From: Gnetum montanum
Lineage: Eukaryota; Streptophyta; Gnetopsida; Gnetales; Gnetaceae
NCBI GenBank assembly: GCA_015680685.1
Contig: MNCI01006839.1
Location: 41,961-105,960 of the forward strand
Direction of reading: 5' to 3'
Length of the DNA stretch: 64,000 nucleotides
Below the pieces are notes generated by a model, which saw only the letters and a program-made list of their open reading frames with translations, searched no databases and was not told the DNA's origin. The position numbers and the translations under genes are program-made. Positions 10,691 through 20,220 of this stretch are shown here, one piece after another. Position 1 is the first letter of the stretch. Every line of letters starts with the position of its first letter.

Positions 10691-10765
10691 CGAGTTGTAG
10701 TATAGTGGTGAGTATTCCTGCCTGTCACGTGGGTGACATGAGTTTGATCCCCAACAACAGTGCCA
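10691..10765 (+). pseudogene. tRNA-Asp(GTC) pseudogene with CCA, fused to LTR end
   Basis: The sequence follows plant tRNA-Asp over nearly its full length. It has the A-box TAGTATAGTGG (10698-10708), an anticodon stem CCTGC/GTGGG with loop CTGTCAC and anticodon GTC at 10724-10726, the T-loop TTTGATC, and a 3' end CAACAGT-G-CCA. The anticodon stem still pairs with G-T wobbles. Only four of seven acceptor pairs remain, and two T-stem pairs are lost, mostly by C-to-T changes. The CCA is followed by one base and then the LTR terminus TGATGAG, the same spacing as in every PBS of this family. CCA is not encoded in plant nuclear tRNA genes, so this copy derives from a mature tRNA primer. It is not expected to be functional. 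Confidence 0.85.
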
Positions 10766-10861
10766 ATGATGAGTGGCAAGGTACCCCTACACTCAACCAT
10801 ACAAATATGAGCATTTCACACACGATCCGGTTGAACTCCGTAGATGGGCTAGTTGTGGTTA
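10766..10861 (-). repeat. Partial LTR (U5 end, about 95 bp) joined to tRNA-Asp
   Basis: From 10767 the sequence matches the outer 95 bp of the E1 LTR (TGATGAGTGGCAAGG ... GGGCTAGTTGTGG). Similarity stops at about 10861. Together with the tRNA it resembles the tRNA-U5 part of a reverse-transcription intermediate placed inside E1. The equivalent position of E2 (near 5690) lacks it. Confidence 0.8.
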
Positions 10862-11060
10862 TTGAAGCAAGAGATGCGCAATTTCAATTCGTAGAAAGAA
10901 ATTTGAAAAAATTCCCCCACGTGAATAGTTACAAATGATGCTGATAGGTGTGGGGGATCCACGTATATATATATTTTTAGGATGTGATATCATGTACCCG
11001 CTAGCGGGGACCCGATATCGTGTCAGACGCGATATCATGTACCTGATATTACGTCCTTCC
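10862..11060 (-). promoter_or_regulatory. U3-like internal promoter upstream of E1 ORF2
   Basis: On the minus strand GATATC repeats of the E1 LTR type (10985-11050) precede an AT-rich TATA stretch (TATATATATACGTGG, about 10959-10975), then a leader similar to that of E2 at 5690-5760 (shared GAATTTTTTC / TTTCTTC-type words). The 5' TGATGA terminus of an LTR is absent, so this is not a simple LTR insertion. Promoter activity is inferred. Confidence 0.5.
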
Positions 11061-12403
11061 AAAATAAGGACACTTGAAAAAGTTACCAAATATTGAAATT
11101 TTTTGAAAATCTAAGGTATAAAATAAGGACATATAGGTCAATGTAAAGGGGTCTAGGGTAATACAACTAATTTTGAAGGCACAAAGATTAGAATAGTGTA
11201 AAATCTGTCAATGAAAATCATAAAAAGTAGGGGAAAAAAGGATATGTGCTAGCTTATAGGAATGTTTGAATTGGAAGGATAATAAGGGAAAGAAAAAATC
11301 ATTGGTAATACTTAGAGGGTATTGAATGATGTGCAGAAGATGTGTTATAAGTGCAAATTACAAAAGTCATGCAAGTGGGTCCTCCCCAAAGCAGGTTCCC
11401 ACCTATAATGCCCTTGTGTAACCACACCTTAAAATGTCTGTAGGCATTAGAAGGGTTAAATGCAATCAACACCAATTCCAAAAAACACACACATGTAAAT
11501 ATCATCGCAATGAGAGGTGAATTCCATGCTACTTGAGTCACAAGACACAATTATACGAACAACGAGGTGAGGTGAATTGTAGAAGGGATTGCAGAGATTA
11601 GGACATGAGGTAAAGGACTCAGGGCATAATGAATCCTGTGTGTAGGGCATGATTAATGTGTCATTAACCCATCACTCCAAAATTAGGACCGAGTCCATTC
11701 CTCTAATCAGTGACATCACATTGCTTCATCCAATGATGGAAAACCATAAGAGCACCATGACAGCAAGGCATACGATTACTTGGCGTTTCGTACAAGGGAG
11801 GAGTGATTTTGCTTTGTGGCACTTTTTTTTCTTTTTTATTTTTTCTGAATGAATGCTTAAGCCATAGAAGCCACCTACCTTCAAGCATGGATGCATGTCT
11901 TTCCAGTGGGACCCCCTAGAATAACATTGAATTTCCTAGATTGAGTGCCTTTTGATTACTCTTACTCCCATTTTTCATTAGATCTACAAGGATCTTAGTA
12001 TAACCAAGCTACATGATAACTCCTACAGATGTCACCAAAGAGAATCCACAAGTCCCCTTGATGTCACACCCTGGTCATTCTCGCTTAGCCCATCCTTCTT
12101 TGCTCTAGGTATAATGAACACACGATTACTTTTAAGTTTTTATGCTAACAAGAATATCATCATACCCAGGGTAGAACCTCTTATTAACAGAATGAGTGGA
12201 TGGATGTTGTGGGCTCACTGTTCAAATAATTAGTCACCTAAGACTTGATAGCATAGAACAACACCTCAACCAACGAGTCACATGAGTGTTTTATTTGTAG
12301 ATGAGATTACTCACAAAAAGATAAAAAGAAAAAAAGACAATAAGTTGAAAAGTGAAAAACTGAAAAAGAAAAATTTCAAAATTAAAGAAATGAAAAATAT
12401 TTA
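11061..12403 (-). other. E1 non-coding spacer between gag and ORF2 promoter
   Basis: No supported ORF. It contains a block shared with E2 and E4 at 11369-11395 (minus-strand core CTTTGGGGAGGA), a region matching 15960-16010 and 40310-40340 (GGATGGATGTTGTGG near 12192), and an A-rich tract at 12310-12400 (T-rich on the coding strand) that follows integrase in E2 and E4. The joint near 12404 is where pol was lost. Confidence 0.55.
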
Positions 12404-14447
12404 TTAATCCTGCTTGTTATTAGAATGGGGGATACCCCCATAACTAAACGGTTGAGCATGGCCAGGATTAATAAATGAAAGGTTGGGATCCTTGCATGTT
12501 GGAAATATTGGGATCCGATCATATCTGAACCAGTGGGTGTCTTTTGATATGGTGGTTGGAACGTACCCCAAGTGGGGTTCATGCACTTGATTATAGTAAA
12601 CATAGTGGGGCAATTTATAAGATGTAGTCAATTGATGAGTGGTTGATCCACTATGGCACCCATGACCATAAGGTGGTATGTAAGGATCGATCTATCTCCC
12701 TCGGTGGCTATATTCATTAGGCCATATGGTTATTGGAGTATTTGTTGATGGCTTAGAAAAAGTAACATGAGGAGTTGGGTTCAAGGAGGGAGCTGCACCA
12801 TAGTGTTGGACTTGTGCTGAGTTGGAAGGTGCAGTGGGCTCAGAAGTGTGCTATCCCTTCTTATGGTCACATCTAAAGAAGGGGCGTCTTCAATGTTGAG
12901 GAGAGTTCCCATTGTTGTTTTTAGCAGAAGCACAAGCAATATTTGTGGGTTGCTGCTATGGTGCAAAACCTTCTGGAACACTTGGTGGCGATGTAGAAGG
13001 GGGTGAATGATGAGAATGTTGAAATTGAGGAGAAGTGTAAGGTATCCAAGGTAGTGGTTGTGTTGGAGAGGACATGGGTTGATAGTATTGAGGAGAATAA
13101 TAATAGTGTGATGAGATAGAGGATGTTGACCCAGTTGGAGAAATAGGATGTTGAACTTGATAAGCACTTAGGTTTAGATGGTATGAAGGGTGCAACCAGT
13201 TCGAGGGTGGCCTCCCCCATGACTGGGATTGTTGCCACTTTGATTAAACATAGTATCTCTGTACGAACTCTGGGTGCAACACCCTTCCCCAATGCTCCTG
13301 TAAATGTGACAAGATTGGACATTGGCCCTTAGGGTGATCGTACAAGCAAATGTTGCATTGATACGTATGATTGATGGTTAAGTTCTTATTCTCTTCTACC
13401 CTTCTTTCTGATTTTCTAAAAGTGTTTCGTCCTGCTTCTTGGTTCATCATAACTCTATTCCCAATAATGTTGGCATATTCTCCACACTTTTTATGCATCC
13501 GTTCCATCATCTTATTGATATTTACCTCAATTTCATCCAATGATTGTAGTGTTGGCAAAGGTGGTTCCACCTCCTTGAGGTGAGTTGATTTCTCCTCTTT
13601 CAGATTATGGACCTTTGTTAAGTTGAGATTTTGGTCCCATTGAGATTGTTCAACATTCTCCCATCTAGCCATTTCTCCTTCTTCTTTTGATACCTGTTTG
13701 ATAAACTCTTGGAGTTGATGGGTTCGTAGCTCATATAGTTGACCTTGGGTGTGCATCCCTAGGGTCTCCCTTGTTTCATTATGGAGGCCATCTATGATAT
13801 GGTACATTAGCCTTTCCTTAGAGAACTCATGGCCTAGGCAGTCGTTTAACAATGCATAATATCTTTCTAAGGCCATGTCCAAGGGTTCATGTTGTGCACT
13901 CTTGGATTTGTTTCCTCAGGGCTGACACTCTTGCATAGGTTTGATATCTTTCGTTGAAGAGCTTTGCCATTGTTGGCCAACGTCGGATTGATTTTGGTTT
14001 TAAAGATCTATACCATACTTTTGTGTGGCCAACGAGTATCATAGGAAAGAGCTTAGGTTTTTGCCATCCATTATCAATGTTGTTCCATGCATAGGCATTG
14101 TAGAAGGCTTGTAGATGTTGTTGCAGATCTAAATCATAGCCTCCTAAAAACTTAGAAAAGTTGTTTAAATCGAGCCTGGGTAGACGACTCTGTTTGCGAT
14201 GCCTACGAGATATTTGAATGGCCTCTTGTATTTCCGTTAGGCTTGTAGTGGCCAATAGGGGTTCATCGTCACTAGGTATGTTATGTATTCGTGAGTTAGG
14301 ACGATGTTGTCTTTGTTTATGTTTATAGGAAACCCCTACATCAGATTGGGTACTCCAAACTTCATCTTCATCATCGTATAATTCGTTGGTTCTCCAATGA
14401 ATTGCCTTACTAGTTGTTGCGTTATCATAGTCTTGTGAGAGAGACAT
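12404..14447 (-). pseudogene. gag of E1, about 680 codons with one frameshift and a few stops
   Basis: It starts MSLSQDYDNATTSKAIHWR at 14447, close to the start of E8 gag (MSHSHGNDYE, TIHWRNNELY). The core is LPRLDLNNFSKFLGGYD, HLQAFYNAYAW, LILVGHTKVWYRSL-type wording (MILVGHTKVWYRSLKP in the sequence), LFNERYQTYARVS, then after a one-base shift near 13900 MALERYYALLN and MYHIIDGLHNETR. A finger-like C-N-I-C-L-Y-D-H-P-K-G-Q-C motif (C-x2-C-x3-H-x4-C, one residue shorter than a canonical CCHC knuckle) lies near 13350. The C-terminal part is rich in Pro, Tyr, His and Ser (13195-12956) and ends at 12404 (NNKQD). It would form the particle. No pol follows. Confidence 0.85.
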
Positions 14448-14564
14448 TATGTGTAAATTTGTATATGAATTAATTGAAATTAATTTTCTTTCCTAAAAGA
14501 TGTATCATGAATACTTTGTTATAGCAATCTTGTATGATGTAACTAATCTAAATAACTAGAATCA

Positions 14565-14582
14565 TCCTCGGCAATGGTGCCA
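14565..14582 (-). other. Primer binding site of E1 (tRNA-Asp)
   Basis: TGGCACCATTGCCGAGGA on the minus strand, one base after the LTR. It is complementary to the 3' end of plant tRNA-Asp with a few changes. Unlike 10691-10765, complementarity ends after about 19 nt, the normal extent. Confidence 0.85.
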
Positions 14583-14583
14583 A

Positions 14584-15423
14584 TGATGAGTGGCGAGGTA
14601 CCCCTACACTCAACCATATGAATACGAGCGTTTCACGCATGATTCGATCGAACTTCGCAGACGGGCTAGTTGATCGTAGTTCATTGTCTTCCCACTTGGA
14701 CTAGTATTTGCTTTGTCACATATGGTTTAGTCCAGAGTGAGATGTATGATGTGTTCCTACACTAATGCTACTCCTGAAGGTAATGGGAAATAACTTTAAC
14801 TAAGCTAAGAGGAAAAGGGAGAGAGGAAGCTAAGCTAAGAGGAGATAGGGGAAGAGAGTCTAAACTAGCCTAAGTGTGATGAGCATTTGTTCCTTAATCA
14901 TCTGTACACATCTTGGACCTCATGCATGACTACTACTAGGATTACCAAGCACAGATCCCAGGTACACTACTAGGTTACCAAGTAGTCACACTTAAATGCT
15001 CGTGATTAAGTCATACTCATTCCATGTTTAAGGAGTTTAGGGTGAAGAGATATTAACTACGAAAGTAATAAATAATAATAAAAATTAAATAATTAAATTA
15101 AGCGAATGTTACAATGATGAAGTAATCTTGATCTTTATTTCTAATCATGTGCATGTCCAAGTACGTCACACTCGAATACAGGATGTCGTACAATTATAAT
15201 CATCACACTGCGGGCATGCACTGGGAGAGAAGGTTGAGAGGAAGAAAACTGACAAAAAGATCCTACACTAAACTGACTCTCTAAGAACTGACCAAAGACT
15301 CCATTCCTGTGTGCCTTGATGTGTATTTATAGGCTCACACATGAACCACGATATTGCATATCCGATATCACGTACCCAATATTGTGGGTCCGATATCGCA
15401 ACTTGATGAATCATGATTCATCA
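14584..15423 (-). repeat. 5' LTR of E1
   Basis: 840 bp, TGATGAGTGG to GATTCATCA, about 50 bp shorter than its partner 6422-7313. GATATC-type repeats lie at about 15350-15405 and TATA at about 15325-15333 (minus). U3 upstream of TATA is therefore only about 90 bp, with a very long R-U5. Confidence 0.9.
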
Positions 15424-15428
15424 AGATC

Positions 15429-16226
15429 AAAACCAACCACTTTTAGTGACTTTGTATCACCACTCTAGGATTGATTCACCCCCTCAAGATACAAGAATGC
15501 TCCCATACACAACCACCATTTCTTATTTGAAAAGAAAAAAGAAGTAGGAAGTAAGAAAGGACCTTAGTTAGAGGGGACCTTTATGCATGGGTAACATGTC
15601 CTTCTAGTCCCATAACCAGTGCTTGTAGCCCGTTTATGTTGTCTAAGAGGTGTGCTATGAATTCCCATAATGTTTTTTTGCTATTTTATGTTTTTATGAT
15701 TTCTTTGGATGGGAACCACACCATGAAAAGACTTATTCAGTGTCCTGTTATTGGTTGACACAGAATAGTAAGAAATCCATGAAAACACACATGCACTCAA
15801 GTAATTAGAGAGGCACAAAGAGTATTGAATCCCCTTGAAGTCACACCCTTTTCAAACCTTTGAATCTTTTCCAACTTTGGAAACTACCAAGGTTACAAGT
15901 TTGTTGAAGTTTTATTAATGAAAAAGGGATCTCATATTCTCAAAACTAGGAAAACCATAGAGCTGGTGGATGGGTGGATGACGTGGACTCACTGCCTGTT
16001 CCATGAATAAGAAGCCTATATTAGTCATCGATCATCAAAAATCAAAAATAAAAACTAGACATTAGTAATAAAAAACATTAGGTACAAACCATAATTAGTA
16101 AATAATTACAACATCACTGAGTCTTGTTGGCAATAAAGCACTTCTATTAGAAGAAAAGAAAAATTTACATCAAAATAAAGTAAAGTATACATAAATTATA
16201 AAAATATTCAAGAAAAATAAAACATA
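15429..16226 (-). other. E2 non-coding spacer downstream of pol (right part)
   Basis: Continuation of the spacer broken by E1. It is collinear with E4 39760-40560, including GTGGATGGGTGGATGACGTGG near 15965 and A-rich segments. No gene is seen. Confidence 0.6.
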
Positions 16227-17640
16227 CTAATGATGTTGTAAAAAAAAAATTTGAAAAAATAATAAAGTGAAATAAAAATGGTATAAAAATAAAGAAAGTG
16301 TGAAACAAAAAGGTGTAAAAACCAAAAGAAGTAGAAAAACTAAGGAGTCACTTATATAGTTAGCTTGGATGGCCATCTCACCCACAACTAAGTTGAAAGA
16401 AGGAGATCCAAAAGATTGAGCGACGTCATCCATCTGATTAGGCATTGCTTGCACTAGCTTGCTTGGGCTCATAGAAAGGTTTAACTTATTGTGTTGACTA
16501 GTTGCTTTTTGTTGAGGTTCTCACATTTGTAAATCAACATGGCCCTAGAAGGAAAGGTTTTGTAAATGGTATAAGGCCCTTTCCACAACATCTGGAACTT
16601 AGTTTGTTGAGGTATGTGTGTGGGGTTCTAGTAGAGGACCTTGTCTCTAGGTTGAAATTTCACTTTTCTTATCCTAAGGTCATGGTGTTGTTTACTGAAT
16701 GCTTTGTGAACTTTATTCAAGAACAAGGCCACTAATTGATTCTCATCTAGCACATTAAGGTTGATCAATCTCTCTTTTTGTGTTAGGCTTAGGTCAAGTT
16801 TAAGGTCACAAGCTATTAAAAGTGTATAGAGCTCAAATTAAATTGGAAGAGTTGGTAATTTTTGGTACACCAGCTTATAGGGAGAGTAACCTATAGGGAG
16901 TTTCCATGTTGAGCATTATGCCTAGAGGGCATCATTAAGTTTTATGCTCCAATCTCTCCTATATTTGCTAATTGTTCTTGCTCATATTTTTGTGAGCTCC
17001 CTATTGGTAGGGTATTGTTAATTTATGTTCAACCCCTAAGCCTTGCATGAGCTTGTGAAAACTAGCACTTGTAAAATGAGTACCATTGTTAGAAATCAGT
17101 GCACGTGGAATTCCAAACCTGTTTAGAACATTTTGTTGTACAAACCATGCAACAATGAAAGATGTATAGTTGGTGACGGCTATTACTTCTGCTCATTTCA
17201 TACAATAGTCAATAGTGACTATTATGTACACCTTTCCATTTGACATGGGTGTGATGGGATTTATGAAGTCTATGTCCTAGATGTTAAAGGATTCTAGTGG
17301 TTGGATCCACTGATGAGGTCCCTCCATTTGAGTAGTCATCCCATCATCTCGTTGATAGTGTTCACAAGAGTGGATAAATTGGTGGGCATCCCTAAAGATT
17401 GTTGGCCAATAGTACCTTATCATTAAGATTTTAATGGTCATGCATCTCCTTGCATAGTGGTTGCACAAGGACCCTCATGAGTGTCTTGGAGAATGCGTAG
17501 TTGGTTAGCATCAAAAACATACCAATGAATCAAGCTATTGGTGCACACCTTGTAAAGGTATCCATTAAGCTCCATGAAGCATTAGGCTTGATGAAGAAAT
17601 TATTGTTTTTTATGATGGTCTAACTCTTATGGCATCTTTT
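16227..17640 (-). pseudogene. E2 integrase with F/L-rich tail, decayed
   Basis: The minus strand shows the zinc-binding region (CNHYARRCMTIKILMIRYYWPTIF and HSCEHYQRD near 17460-17340). The core follows with IIVTIDYC (17230) and RFGIPRALISNNGTHF (17120-17070), where the second catalytic Asp is Asn. AHARLRG / LANIG and linker sequences come next. The frame runs past GEMAIQANYISDS into a T-rich tract encoding a Phe/Leu-rich tail (16390-16227), also present in E4. Many stops. Athila/Tat-like gypsy integrase by motif order. Confidence 0.75.
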
Positions 17641-19100
17641 GAGTGAGAAGATAAGGGAGGATGCCATCATACCATTTTGTTTAGCAAGCACTATTCAATT
17701 ATTTCACTGGAAAAGAGGAGTACATTAAGAAATTAATCAAAGAATAGGCTCTCATCCTCTTTGTTAACCCATTGTAACTGAGACAGGTGATTAGCAACCA
17801 CATTCTCAGTTCCCTTGCAATCTACCATTGTAAGATTGAACTCCTACAAGATCACCAACCACCATATGACATGAGAGCTCATCATTGGTTTATTCATTAG
17901 GAAGTGAATGACACTATGATTAGTGTGCATAAATACCTTGTATCCAAACACATAGTACTTGAACTTCTACAAAGCATACACCACTTTCATAAGCTCTTTT
18001 TCTATTATGGTGTAATTGAGTTGTGTACCCACAATACTTTTGCTTGTGTAGTGGATGTAATATGGATGTTTTTGATCATCCAATTGTGTATGCATAGCTT
18101 CCAAGACATAGTTGATGCATCCATCATGATGTGAAATAGATAGGACTAATTAGGTGCTCGTAGAATTGGAGTCTCTGTAAGCTTCTCCTTAAGCTATTGG
18201 AATGTCTTTTCACATTCCTTAGTCCATATGAATAGAACATCTTTTTTTGTGAGCTCAACCAATAGTTTTGTGATCTTAAAGAAATTATTTATCAATTTCA
18301 AATAGTAGCTAGTGTGTCCAAGAAATGACCAAACATCTTTAATAGTTTCCGATTGGTGGGTTATTCCTTGGATGACCTGAATCTTTTTAGGATCCATCTC
18401 AATTCCTACTTGAGAAATCCTGTGCCTAACATAATGTCCTCCTAGACCATGAGATAGTTCTTTTGCCAAGTGAGCTAAAGATTAGTCTCCACACATCTTT
18501 TAAGTACTTGCTCAAGGAAGTTCAGGGCTTGCTTGAAAGTAGTGCCATAAGTGGAGAAGTCACCCATGAAGACTTCCACCTTGCTACCAATCTATTGCTA
18601 AGAAATTCTTAGGACCAACCATTGAAAAGTTGCAAGGACATTGCATAGACCAAAGGGTGTCTTACGATATGCAAAAGTCCCCCAGGGACTTCTGAATGTT
18701 CTTTTGGCTTAATCCTCAAGCATGATCTAAATTTAGTTATAGCCACTATAACCATATAAAAATCTATAATAGCAATGCCCAGAAATAGTGTCCAACACCT
18801 AGTTCATAAATGGCAATGGAAAATGATCTTTGAATGTCACCATGTTCAACAGCTTGAAATTAATATAGACCCTCCACTTACCATCCTTCTTTGGCATAAT
18901 TACAAGTGGACTAATCCACTTGCTATCCATAATTGGATAGATGAACCCTACCTTGAGGAGTTGTTCAATTTCCTCTTTGATGATTTGTTTCAATTTGGGG
19001 TTCAACCGTCGTTGCAGTTGCCTCTTTGACTTCATGGCCAAATCAGTATAGATGTGATGCTAGAATATCCTAAGATCAATCCCTGTAAGTTTAGGATATG
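17641..19100 (-). pseudogene. E2 reverse transcriptase and RNase H, decayed
   Basis: RT begins with LNPKLKQIIKEEIEQLLK and GFIYPIMDSKWISPLV-type motifs, PKKDGKWRVYINFKLLN and DTISGHCYYRFLYGYSGYN (FLDGYSGYNQI in family). The catalytic box reads VFMGDF (about 18575) where gypsy RTs have (F/Y)xDD, so one catalytic Asp is lost. The thumb has ELRWILKRFR and FGHFLD. RNase H follows with TQLHHNRK (family YTTTEKE) and stops between. Inactive. Confidence 0.8.
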
Positions 19101-19500
19101 ACCAAGTAAAGGCTATTGGTAATTTGTTGACCACCTTAAATAGCATCCTTTTCTACTCAAGAGCAATATTAACATTGATTATCACCGGCTTTCCATTTTT
19201 CAGAAATGTATATTCCATGCCAATAGGAAGAGTTTTTAACTCTAAGGGCTCATGTTTAAAATTATCAGGGATTTCCAACTCTCCCCAATTGGTATAATTA
19301 GGTTCATCATCGGAGAGTTGGTGATGAACTTACTCTAGTTCATCCATGCCTTCAACATGGGCACAAGTTAGGCTCTTAGTAGGTTCCATGCAAAGTGTGC
19401 TACTCTCAGAATGAGCTATCAGCCATTGGGTGCCCTCCTGTTTTGTGGTTATTATGTACAAGAACTTTTGGATTTCAAATTCATTTGCACACTATCTACA

Positions 19501-20190
19501 TTATTTGCTTGATGTTCTTTTAATAGAACAGAGTTTTTGCACATAGTTACACCCTATATTACCATATGTGATGTATGGAAATTGCTTCGTCTCAATCTTT
19601 TTGAATGCATTTTTCTTAGAAATCTCTAGGGAAAGATCTCTAATGTCCATTCGTGCATGAAAAATGCTTAACCATTTCCTTCCCATAATGATTGGGAAGT
19701 ACCCCTTGCAATTGTCAACTTTAATCACAAAGAAATTGGCGGGATACAACAACCCATAGATAATGATCATAATGTCTTCCACTTGTTCCAAGGAAATAGT
19801 AATGGATTGATCTGCCAATTCTAAATGGATGTTGCTCTTCTTAAGAGGAGGTAGGTTCCAAGCATTGTACATTTCATGGAAAATCAGGTTAATACCAAAA
19901 CCTAAATTATGAAGAGCCTTGCATGACTCATTCTCAACAATATGCAAGTAGATGAGAGGAAATCTAGGATTAGCTCGTTTCCTAGAAAGGTTGCCAGCCT
20001 TAATCCAATTAGATACAACATGGGTTAACATGATAGTGCAGATCTTGGGAGGCGTTTGGTTTGTAGGGCTCTTGAAAGGAATGGATGTAGAGGATGAAGG
20101 AGACACAAGTTGACCAACCACATAAGTAGGCGAGGGCTTAGTAGGGCTATTGGTTTGGAAGAATGGTCTTTTACAGGAATTGGTTTCCAA
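19501..20190 (-). pseudogene. E2 aspartic protease region
   Basis: 229-codon open stretch. The linker is rich in Ser, Thr and Pro, then HVVSNWIKAGN, CKALHNLGFGINLI (active-site D-S/T-G replaced by N-L-G), LELADQSITISLEQVEDIM, FFVIKVDN and PIIMGRKWLSIFHARMD. The latter is the conserved ILGRPFL-type C-terminal part of retropepsins. The catalytic Asp is lost, so no protease activity is expected even though the frame is open. Confidence 0.8.
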
Positions 20191-20220
20191 ACCACTTGGC
20201 TGAGGAGTTAGTTATAAGTT

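Larger units (their letters stand above)
6422..15423 (-). mobile_element. Gypsy element E1: gag plus ORF2, pol deleted (non-autonomous)
   Basis: E1 is a 9,002-bp element nested in E2 and read on the minus strand. The order is 5' LTR 14584-15423, PBS 14565-14582, gag 14447-12404, spacer, internal LTR/tRNA-Asp/promoter segment 10691-11060, ORF2 10296-7505, PPT 7314-7323 and 3' LTR 6422-7313. No protease, RT, RNase H or integrase motif is found between gag and the spacer. The T-rich tract that follows integrase in E2 and E4 comes right after gag (12310-12400). It could only have moved with enzymes supplied by relatives. Confidence 0.88.

Noticed and set aside
10691-10765. Functional nuclear tRNA-Asp gene
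   Set aside because: It carries CCA, has three broken acceptor pairs and two broken T-stem pairs, and sits exactly at an LTR end. A primer-derived copy explains it better.
10606-10938. 110-codon plus-strand ORF across the tRNA/LTR segment
   Set aside because: It runs through tRNA-Asp and LTR end sequence and has no protein-like motif. The frame is accidental.
12781-13322. Overlapping 128- and 133-codon minus-strand ORFs
   Set aside because: The gag frame is the one at 13195-12956, which is in phase with 13882-13244 and 12631-12404. The others are shifted readings of its Pro/Tyr/His-rich end.
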